Part shown: one piece after another, positions 17,873-25,040 of the stretch | Layout: every line of letters begins with the position of its first letter | Numbering within the stretch: position 1 is the first letter of the stretch | DNA from: Telluria aromaticivorans | Lineage (GTDB): Bacteria > Pseudomonadota > Gammaproteobacteria > Burkholderiales > Burkholderiaceae_D | Direction of reading: 5' to 3' | Assembly: GCF_013003915.1 (NCBI RefSeq) | Contig: NZ_JABAIV010000009.1 | Coordinates: forward strand, 1-64,000 | DNA: 64,000 nucleotides | The notes under the pieces: generated by a model | Databases searched by the model: none | Told to the model about the DNA's origin: nothing | The model's input: the letters and a program-made list of their open reading frames with translations, nothing else | Translations under genes and position numbers: made by a program

Positions 17873-18853
17873 ATGAAAAAACTGACCAGCTTGCATCGCA
17901 TGGCAGGCCTCGTCGTCGCCGTCGCGCTGGCTTACGGCGCCAATGCCGCAGCCCAACCCACGTCCGCCGCACCGGCGGACAAAGCGGCGACCAGAGCAGT
18001 ACATAGCACCGCCATCGGCGCTCAGGCGGCCGACGCCAGGATCCGCCTGACGCGCGTCAGTCCGGCCTACTGGCGCGTGACCTTCGCCAGTCCGCCGCTG
18101 AACATCGTCGGCCCGGCCGAAGTGCGCGCACTGGTGAAGATTGTTGAAGCGATCGAAGCCAGCAAGGAAGTGAAGGTGGTGGTGTTCGATAGCGCGCTGC
18201 CGGAAAGTTTTATCGCTCACTACGACCTGTTGAAGCCCTTGAAGGATTCGACCGACATGGAGCCCGGCCCGACCGGCATGCATCCGGTGCCGGACATGAT
18301 GGTCCGCATCGCCCGCCTGCCCGTGGTCACGATCTCCTCGATCCGCGGCCGTGCCACTGGCATCGGCAGCGAGCTGATTCTGGCGACCGACATGCGCTTC
18401 GCCAGCCGCGAGAAGGCGATCCTGTCGCAGTGGGAAGTAGGCGCCGGCCTGGTCGCGGGCGGCGGACCGATGGCGCGCCTGCCACGGCTGGTCGGACGCG
18501 GACGCGCAATGGAAATCCTGATCGCCTCCGACGACATCGACGGCGACATCGCCGAACGTTACGGCTATGTGAACCGTGCCTTGCCGGATGCCGAACTGGA
18601 TGGCTTTGTCGACGCGATGGCGCGCCGCATTGCCTCATTCGAGCGCAGCGCCATCGTCGAAACGAAGAAGTTGGTCAACGTGGCCAGCCTGCCGCCGGAC
18701 GCGGAAATGCAGCCGGGCTGGGACGCCTTCATCGCTTCGGTCAATCGGCCGGAAACGCAGCTGCGATTGAAGGCGCTGGTCGACAAGGGCTTGCAGCAGC
18801 CCGGCGAAGCCGAGAAAAACCTCGGTCGCGCGACAGCGAACTACAAGCCTTAA
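17873..18853 (+). CDS. Exported enoyl-CoA hydratase/isomerase (crotonase) homologue
   Basis: A 326-residue protein. Residues 1-28 form a Sec signal peptide (MKKLTSLHR then AGLVVAVALAYGANAAAQ). Residues about 55-260 form a crotonase fold: strand WRVTFASPPLN, oxyanion-hole segment ISSIRGRATGIGSELILATDMRFAS, and SQWEVGAGLVAGGGPMARLPRLVGRGRAMEIL. A Glu sits at one catalytic-like position (QWEVG), the second acidic residue of true hydratases is not evident. CoA thioesters are cytoplasmic, so an exported crotonase is unexpected and its substrate is unclear. Starts 86 bp after the DsbA-like gene. Confidence 0.78.
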   Translation: MKKLTSLHRMAGLVVAVALAYGANAAAQPTSAAPADKAATRAVHSTAIGAQAADARIRLTRVSPAYWRVTFASPPLNIVGPAEVRALVKIVEAIEASKEVKVVVFDSALPESFIAHYDLLKPLKDSTDMEPGPTGMHPVPDMMVRIARLPVVTISSIRGRATGIGSELILATDMRFASREKAILSQWEVGAGLVAGGGPMARLPRLVGRGRAMEILIASDDIDGDIAERYGYVNRALPDAELDGFVDAMARRIASFERSAIVETKKLVNVASLPPDAEMQPGWDAFIASVNRPETQLRLKALVDKGLQQPGEAEKNLGRATANYKP

Positions 18854-18898
18854 TATTCGCGGGAGGGTAGCCACGCCCTCCTTCTGAAAGGACATTGT

Positions 18899-19267
18899 AT
18901 GGACCAGCGAGACAGCATCGAAGCCCTTATCGAGGCCTACTTCCGGGGGGTCTACAACGGCGACACCGCTATCCTGGACGCACTGTTCGACCCGCACGCG
19001 CAGGTGTACGGCGAAATCGATGGTCAGGCCTACCACAAAACCGTCGCCTCTTATCTGGAAGGTGTGGCAGCGCGCAAGAGCCCGAAGGAGCTGGGCGACC
19101 CGTACCGCATGCAGCTGCTCGCGGTCGACACGCTGGGCAGCATTGCCAACGTCAAGCTGCGTTCGCCAATGCTGGGCTTCAACTACCACCTGTACCTCAC
19201 GCTACGCCGGATCGACGGCAAATGGAGCATCGTCAACAAGACTTTCGTCAACCTGCCGCCTTCCTGA
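18899..19267 (+). CDS. NTF2-like protein (lumazine-binding-type)
   Basis: A 122-residue single-domain protein: helix DSIEALIEAYFRGVYNGDTAILDALFDPHAQVYGEIDG, then the strands of an NTF2 cone ending with YLTLRRIDGKWSIVNKTFVNLPP. This pattern matches the putative lumazine-binding subgroup of the NTF2 superfamily; no catalytic residues can be assigned. GAAAGGA precedes the start. Last gene of the cluster, followed by a terminator. Confidence 0.72.
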   Translation: MDQRDSIEALIEAYFRGVYNGDTAILDALFDPHAQVYGEIDGQAYHKTVASYLEGVAARKSPKELGDPYRMQLLAVDTLGSIANVKLRSPMLGFNYHLYLTLRRIDGKWSIVNKTFVNLPPS

Positions 19268-19390
19268 AGCGGCGCCGCCGCCCGTGCACGGCCGGTATAA
19301 CGCTCGCGACATGGGCATCCCCTGGTCGGATGCCCGATTAACTCGCCAAGCACAGGTTCCCATGACAGCCAAACCTCCAGTCAATCTTAG

Positions 19391-19428
19391 AGCCAGAACG
19401 CGCGTGCCGCCGGTCTGGCTTTTCGTTT
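19391..19428 (+). terminator. Intrinsic terminator after the SDR cluster
   Basis: AGCCAGA and TCTGGCT form a 7-bp stem around a 16-base GC-rich loop, followed by TTTCGTTT. The stem itself is symmetric, so weak activity on the other strand is possible. Confidence 0.68.
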
Positions 19429-19522
19429 CCAGCTGCCGTGCTTTTTCGTTGTGGCAATCAAAAAATTGCAATAGTATCCAGAGCACTTCGTGTTCGTTTT
19501 CTCTTGCCAGGATTTGATACCC

Positions 19523-22363
19523 ATGCAGCTTCGTCCCCTCCCCCTCTTGCTGGCCGCCGTGTTCGCGTCCGCCACGGTCTCGTCCGCACATGCCGCGACC
19601 CCGAAAGCCGCCACAGCGCCAAGCGCCGTCCTGAAAGTCGACTTCCAGAAATTCACCCTGCCCAACGGTATGGACGTGATCTTCCACATCGACCGTTCCG
19701 ACCCGGTGGTCGCCGTAAACCTGACCGCGCACGTGGGCTCGGCTAGAGAGAAGGCCGGCCGCACCGGCTTCGCCCACCTGTTCGAGCACCTGCTGTTCCT
19801 GGAATCGGAAAACCTGGGCAAAGGCGGCCTCGACAAGATGAGTGCGCGCATCGGCGGCTCGGGCGCCAACGGGTCGACCTCGCAGGACCGCACCAACTAC
19901 CTGCAGACGGTTCCCAAGGATGCGCTCGAGAAGATGATCTGGGCCGAAGCGGACAAGCTGGGCTGGTTCATCAACACGGTCACCGATCCGGTGCTGGCGA
20001 AGGAAAAGCAGGTCGTCAAGAACGAGAAACGCCAGGGCGTCGACAACGCGCCTTACGGCCATACCCGCTATGTCATCAACAAGGCCCTCTACCCGGCCGA
20101 CCATCCATACAACTGGCAGGTCATCGGTTCGCTGGAAGACCTGCAGAACGCCCAGCTCGACGACGTCAAGGAATTCTTCCGCCTCTGGTACGTGCCGAAC
20201 AACGTGACCCTGGTGCTGGCGGGAGACTTCGATCCGGTGCAGGCGCGCAAATGGGTCGAGAAGTATTTTTCCGAGATCAAGCGCGGCGAAGCGATCAAGC
20301 CGATGGCCAAGCGTCCCGGCGCGGTGGCGCAGACCGTGAAGCTGGCCCACGAAGACAATTTCGCGAAACTGCCCGAGCTGAACATGGCCTGGCCGACCGT
20401 CGAGGATCTGCACCCGGATTCTTACGCACTCGAAGTGCTGGCCGAGTACCTGTCCCAGACCAAGCGCGCGCCCTTCTATAAAGTGCTGGTGGAAGACAGC
20501 AAGCTGGCGCCGAACGTCCAGATCGGCAACCAGACGTCGGAACTGGCGGGGCAGTTCATGCTGCGCATTCGTGCCTTCGAGGGCAAGCCCCTCGATCAGG
20601 TAGCCACCGCAGTCGACCAGGCCTTCGCCAAGTTCGAACAGGAAGGCATTCCCGAAAAAGACCTGAACCGGATCAAGGCCGGCATCGAAACCCGTTTCTA
20701 TAGCTCGGTATCGAGCGTGCTGGGCAAATCGGCGCTGCTGGCCGAGTACAACTATTTGACCGGCAATCCAGGCTATGTGGCCGAAGGCATCAAGAAAACG
20801 CTGGCGGTCTCCCGTGCCGATGTACGCCGCGTCTACGACACCTATATCAAGGGCAAGCCGTTCGTTGCGACCAGCTTCGTCCCGAAAGGCAAACTGGCGC
20901 TGGCCCTGAGCGGATCAAGCAAGGCCGAAGTCGTCGAAGAGAAAGTCGTGCAAGGGGCGGAGAACGCGGTCGATGCAAGTGCGAATGCCGAGTATGCCAA
21001 GACCGCGTCAAGCTTAGATCGCAGCAAGGAGCCGGCTTACGGGCCGACGCCCGCCCTCAAGGTGCCGCAAGTCTGGGACACCAAGCTTTCCAATGGCATG
21101 CGCGTGGTCGGCATCGAGAACCGCGAAGTGCCACTGGTGCAGTTCGATATCGCGATCGACGGCGGGCTGCTGCTCGACCGGCTCGACAAGGTGGGCGTGG
21201 CCAACCTGATGGCGCGCATGATGACGCAAGGTACCGCCCGCAAGACCCCGCAGGAACTGGAGGAAGCGATCCAGCAACTGGGTGCGGCGATCAATGTATC
21301 GGCACGTGCTGAAGATGTGCGCATCAGCGTGACGACCCTGGCGCGCAATTACCCCGCGACCCTGGCCCTGGTCGAAGAACTCCTGCTGGAGCCACGATGG
21401 GACGAGAAGGAATTCGCGCTGATCAAGCAAAGCGTGCTGAGCCAGATTCGCCAGCAGGAAGCCGATCCGAACGCACTGGCCAGCAGCAATTTCAACAAGC
21501 TGGTCTATGCAAAGGACGACCAGCGTTCGCGCAACATCCTTGGCACCGCCGAGACGGTGAATGCGATCACCATCGACGACCTGAAGGCGTACTACCGCGC
21601 CAACCTGTCGCCGTCGGTCGCCCGCATGCAAGTGGTCGGCGCTTTGCCGAAAGCCGTCATGACGCGTTCGCTGGCCGGGCTCGACAGCAAGTGGAAGCCC
21701 AAGGCCGTCACGCTGCCGGCGGCCTCGAAGGCGGCAGACCTGGCGCCCGCCAAGGTCTATTTCGTCGACGTGCCGGATGCGAAACAATCGGTGCTGCAGG
21801 TCGGCTACCGTGCGCTGGCTGCGACCGACCAGGACTTCTATCCGGCTGCGGTGGCCAACTACATCCTGGGCGGCGGCGGCTTTGCTTCCCGCCTGACCCA
21901 GCAACTCCGTGAAGGTAAAGGCTATACCTACGGGATCAATTCGAACTTCTCCGGCAGCAAGAGCGCCGGACCCTTCACCATTGCCAGCGGCGTGCGCAGC
22001 AATGTCACGCTCGAGTCCACCCAGCTGGTGAAACAGATCCTGCAGGACTACCCTGCGACTTATTCGGCCGCCGACCTGGAAACCACCCGTAACTTCCTCG
22101 TCAAGAGCAATGCGCGCGCTTTCGAGACGGCCGCGGCCAAGCTGGGCATGCTGGACAACATCAGCAAGTACGGCTGGCGCGCCGACTACGTCAAGGACCG
22201 CGAACGCATCGTCAAGGCGATGACCTTGCCGCAGGTGCAGGCGCTGTCGAAGAACTACCTCGATCCGTCGAAAATGGTCTGGCTCGTGGTGGGCGATGCC
22301 AAGACCCAGCTGCCGCGCATGAAGGAGCTGGGCTTCGGCGAGCCGGTCCTGATCACCAAGTAA
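19523..22363 (+). CDS. Secreted M16-family zinc peptidase (two-domain)
   Basis: A 946-residue protein with a signal peptide (MQLRPLPLLLAAVFASATVSSAHA). The first M16 domain has the inverted zinc motif H85-L-F-E88-H89 and the downstream helix EKQVVKNEKRQG with the third ligand. The second half (from about residue 515) is another M16 pair without the metal motif, as in pitrilysin-like periplasmic peptidases, and contains VGYRALAATDQDFYPAAVANYILGGGGFASRL. Predicted periplasmic, degrading peptides. Start chosen because AGGA lies 10 bases upstream and a signal peptide follows directly; a GTG 33 bases upstream would bury it. Confidence 0.9.
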   Translation: MQLRPLPLLLAAVFASATVSSAHAATPKAATAPSAVLKVDFQKFTLPNGMDVIFHIDRSDPVVAVNLTAHVGSAREKAGRTGFAHLFEHLLFLESENLGKGGLDKMSARIGGSGANGSTSQDRTNYLQTVPKDALEKMIWAEADKLGWFINTVTDPVLAKEKQVVKNEKRQGVDNAPYGHTRYVINKALYPADHPYNWQVIGSLEDLQNAQLDDVKEFFRLWYVPNNVTLVLAGDFDPVQARKWVEKYFSEIKRGEAIKPMAKRPGAVAQTVKLAHEDNFAKLPELNMAWPTVEDLHPDSYALEVLAEYLSQTKRAPFYKVLVEDSKLAPNVQIGNQTSELAGQFMLRIRAFEGKPLDQVATAVDQAFAKFEQEGIPEKDLNRIKAGIETRFYSSVSSVLGKSALLAEYNYLTGNPGYVAEGIKKTLAVSRADVRRVYDTYIKGKPFVATSFVPKGKLALALSGSSKAEVVEEKVVQGAENAVDASANAEYAKTASSLDRSKEPAYGPTPALKVPQVWDTKLSNGMRVVGIENREVPLVQFDIAIDGGLLLDRLDKVGVANLMARMMTQGTARKTPQELEEAIQQLGAAINVSARAEDVRISVTTLARNYPATLALVEELLLEPRWDEKEFALIKQSVLSQIRQQEADPNALASSNFNKLVYAKDDQRSRNILGTAETVNAITIDDLKAYYRANLSPSVARMQVVGALPKAVMTRSLAGLDSKWKPKAVTLPAASKAADLAPAKVYFVDVPDAKQSVLQVGYRALAATDQDFYPAAVANYILGGGGFASRLTQQLREGKGYTYGINSNFSGSKSAGPFTIASGVRSNVTLESTQLVKQILQDYPATYSAADLETTRNFLVKSNARAFETAAAKLGMLDNISKYGWRADYVKDRERIVKAMTLPQVQALSKNYLDPSKMVWLVVGDAKTQLPRMKELGFGEPVLITK

Positions 22364-22454
22364 GCGTGCCGGGCATGGGGAAGGATTCCGCTAAGATGAC
22401 GGGAGCAGAATCCTTCCCGCCCGCTCCGGGCTATCCGCTTTTGAGAGGACACCC

Positions 22455-23147
22455 ATGACCGAACAACTCCAGATCCAGGCCCCGGACGGCAGTTTCGCCT
22501 GCCATGTCGCCCGTCCTTCCACGCCAGGCCCGCATCCCGTCGTCATCGTATTGCAGGAAATCTTCGGCGTGAACGCCGGCATCCGCAGCATCGCCACCGA
22601 TTACGCGTCCAAAGGCTATATCGCCGTCTGCCCCGACCTGTTCTGGCGCATCGAACCCGGCGTCTTCCTGTCGGAAGCCCGTGAGGGGGACTGGGAGAAG
22701 GCTTTTGCGCTGTATAAGGCCTATGAAGTGAACAAGGGCGTCGACGACATTGCCCTGACGATCAAGGAGGCGCGCGGCCTGCAGGATGCCAACGGCAAGG
22801 TCGGCGTGACCGGCTATTGCCTCGGCGGGCTGATGACCTTCCTGAGCGCGGCGCGCACCGACGGCGACGCCTTTGCCGCCTACTATGGCGGCGGCACCGA
22901 CCAGCACGTGGGCGAGGCCGCGAACATCAAGGCTCCCCTGCTCTACCACCTGGCTGAAGAGGACGAGTTCATCAGCAAGGATGCACAGGCAAAGATTCGC
23001 GCGGCACTCGCGGGCAAGGCCGAGCTGCACAGCTATCCCGGCTGCAACCACGCCTTCGCACGTCCCGGCGGCAATCACTACGACGCCGCTGCCGCGACCC
23101 TCGCCGCCAGCCGCACCGAAGCTTTCTTCGCGCGCACGCTGCGCTGA
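22455..23147 (+). CDS. Dienelactone hydrolase family protein
   Basis: A 230-residue cytoplasmic alpha/beta-hydrolase. The nucleophile is C122 in GYCLGG, the acid lies in LAEEDEFIS and the histidine in GCNHAFARPG, the cysteine triad of dienelactone hydrolase (carboxymethylenebutenolidase). The QEIFGVNAGIRSIATDYASKGY segment is also diagnostic. No chlorocatechol genes are nearby, so its substrate may be another lactone or ester. GAGAGGAC precedes the start. Confidence 0.88.
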   Translation: MTEQLQIQAPDGSFACHVARPSTPGPHPVVIVLQEIFGVNAGIRSIATDYASKGYIAVCPDLFWRIEPGVFLSEAREGDWEKAFALYKAYEVNKGVDDIALTIKEARGLQDANGKVGVTGYCLGGLMTFLSAARTDGDAFAAYYGGGTDQHVGEAANIKAPLLYHLAEEDEFISKDAQAKIRAALAGKAELHSYPGCNHAFARPGGNHYDAAAATLAASRTEAFFARTLR

Positions 23148-23330
23148 CCCTCCGGCCGCGACTGGCGCAAGCCGGAAGGGCCGGACTGCCTGCCCGGAAA
23201 CCGAACCATCACTGCCTCTGATCCACGACAGGCCGGCGCCCGCCGGCCAGGTCTACCGTAGGGCTTGCTACCTACCGCCGCGCCCGCAACGGGCCGGCGC
23301 CGTAGCTTCCGACAGGGAAAGGAGTTTGCC

Positions 23331-24080
23331 ATGGCAAGGTTCGGAGTCGAAGCGATCCGCTACTTCAGTCATGCGCGCGCCGCGGGCGTGAGCACGGCTG
23401 GAGACCTCACTTACACCTTCAACCGAAGTAACGGGTTCGACGCAAAACTGCGCGGGGCCGGCCACACCCGCGCGTTCTATTGGGCCAATACCGACTGCTG
23501 GGAAACCGACATCCGCGATACCGACCAGGGTGGCGACGACCGCAGCTGGGTCGACGACGTCGACCTGTTCTGGCTCGAGACCCACGGCGGCAACGAAGAA
23601 GATGGACGCGCGCGCATGCTGTACGACATCGCGCACAGCGACTGGCGCACCTATTCCAATCGCTGGCAGCTGGGCGAGGACTGGAACAGCGAATGGGTCA
23701 TGGCCTATTCGTGCGAAACCGTCAACCGCAACCGAGTCACCGGCCTGTGGAACATCTTCGCACGCATGCACATCTATTGCGGCGCCTGGGAAACCATGTG
23801 GGACGGGATCACCACCGACGAGTGCGGCGAGGACGTGGCCGACAACCTGCTTGATGGCGACACCGTCCACTCGGCCTGGCACAAGGGCGTGTCCGACTGG
23901 TGGGTCGACAACCACCCGATCACGGTCTGCGTGGGCGATGCGGCCACCTGGAACAACGGGAACATCCGCTGGGAGCGCTCCTACCTGAACCGCGACCACC
24001 TGTGGGGACACGGCAATGTAGACGCCGACCTGGCGCCGGCCCAGCAGGCCTGCATCCTGTGGTACTGGACGGAGGGCTGA
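23331..24080 (+). CDS. DUF6345-like protein with caspase-like His/Cys pair
   Basis: A 249-residue protein without signal peptide. N-terminus MARFGVEAIRYFS, then a loop rich in W, D and N (FYWANTDCWETDI). The core WVDDVDLFWLETHGG ends a hydrophobic strand with H85-G, and WVMAYSCETVN ends another with C128. A His-Gly and a Cys after successive hydrophobic strands, 43 residues apart, is the layout of clan CD cysteine peptidases (caspases, gingipains, CHAT). The sequence resembles the DUF6345 family as I recall it. Peptidase activity is inference. GGAAAGGAG before the ATG fixes the start. The next gene begins 3 bp downstream and resembles a peptidase propeptide. Confidence 0.65.
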   Translation: MARFGVEAIRYFSHARAAGVSTAGDLTYTFNRSNGFDAKLRGAGHTRAFYWANTDCWETDIRDTDQGGDDRSWVDDVDLFWLETHGGNEEDGRARMLYDIAHSDWRTYSNRWQLGEDWNSEWVMAYSCETVNRNRVTGLWNIFARMHIYCGAWETMWDGITTDECGEDVADNLLDGDTVHSAWHKGVSDWWVDNHPITVCVGDAATWNNGNIRWERSYLNRDHLWGHGNVDADLAPAQQACILWYWTEG

Positions 24081-24083
24081 ATC

Positions 24084-25040
24084 ATGAACCAACAATCCAT
24101 CAACGAACAAGCCCTGGTCGACAGCCTGGCAGCCTCATGCACCGGCCAGCCGGCCCGCGCCGACGTACTGGTGCTGCAGTCCTTCACCCAGGACGACGTG
24201 CGGGCACGTGCGACGCGCTTCATCTCGCTGCTGCGCGAAGCGGACGGCTGCTCGCGCGACCACGCCAGCTTTACCACGCGCGACGACCGCACGCTGGTCC
24301 AGCTCACCGGCGGCGCACGCGCCGTCATCTACCACGCGTCCGGCGCACTGCAGTTCAGCGCAGGCGTCGCGCCGCTCGAAGCCCCCTTCGCTCGCGTCGA
24401 AGAACGCGAGGTGCTACTGCGCCTGGTCAACGACACAGCGCAAGGGCTCAAGCTGGCCGAGTGGACAGGCGATAAGGGTAGCCTCGCCTTCGAGCGCTTG
24501 TGGCTATCCAAGGCGCAGGGCGCCGACCGCGAGCGCAGTTCGGAGCCGGTGCTGCTGCGCGCCACCGGGGCCTGGCGGCACGCGATCAACGGCGTCCCGG
24601 TGCTGGGCGCGGCCTCGGTGGCGATCACACTGGCAGGCGACAATGTGCTCGACGCGCTGTCGGTACGCATCCGTCCCGGCATCGCCGAGACCCTCGACAG
24701 CGCCATCATCACGCCGCCGGAAGCGGGCGCGCAGCAGATCGCGCGCAATCTCGCCAGCGTGCTGGGTAATGCCAAAGAGCGGCTGCCTTCCGATGCGGTC
24801 CGGGTGCGGTCGATGCAGTTCGGTTACCTCGACCTCGGCAAGCGCAAGGCACAGCGCGTGCTGGCGCCGGTCTACGTCGCCCAGGTCGAAGTGCGGCACA
24901 AGCTCGAGACCCAGGGCTATGTGTTCGCCGTGCCGGCCACGGAACGCGCCTACCAGGAGCTGCCGCTGTTCGGCACCGACCAGGTAGCGGCGCGCTCACG
25001 CGCCAGCATCGGCGGGCACTGCAAGGAGGTGCTGCGCTAG
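24084..25040 (+). CDS. FTP/PepSY-like propeptide-type protein, partner of the DUF6345-like protein
   Basis: A 318-residue protein without signal peptide. The segment AWRHAINGVPVLGAASVAITLAG (about residues 160-182) matches the pattern of FTP/PepSY propeptides of thermolysin-type enzymes (x-NGVPVxGx then a strand and a turn). A second similar strand pair occurs near AQRVLAPVYVAQVEVRHK (about 255-275), ending with YVFAVPATERAYQELPLFG. In some DUF6345 proteins I recall such domains fused to the catalytic part; here they are separate. GGAGGG precedes the start. It overlaps the convergent nasA gene by 45 bp at its 3' end. Regulatory or chaperone function is inferred. Confidence 0.5.
   Translation: MNQQSINEQALVDSLAASCTGQPARADVLVLQSFTQDDVRARATRFISLLREADGCSRDHASFTTRDDRTLVQLTGGARAVIYHASGALQFSAGVAPLEAPFARVEEREVLLRLVNDTAQGLKLAEWTGDKGSLAFERLWLSKAQGADRERSSEPVLLRATGAWRHAINGVPVLGAASVAITLAGDNVLDALSVRIRPGIAETLDSAIITPPEAGAQQIARNLASVLGNAKERLPSDAVRVRSMQFGYLDLGKRKAQRVLAPVYVAQVEVRHKLETQGYVFAVPATERAYQELPLFGTDQVAARSRASIGGHCKEVLR

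Noticed and set aside
23218..23310. GC-rich inverted repeats (GGCCGGCGCCCGCCGGCC) after the dienelactone hydrolase gene
   Set aside because: Palindromic but without T-tract and not matching the REP arms; probably chance in very GC-rich DNA or a weak hairpin.
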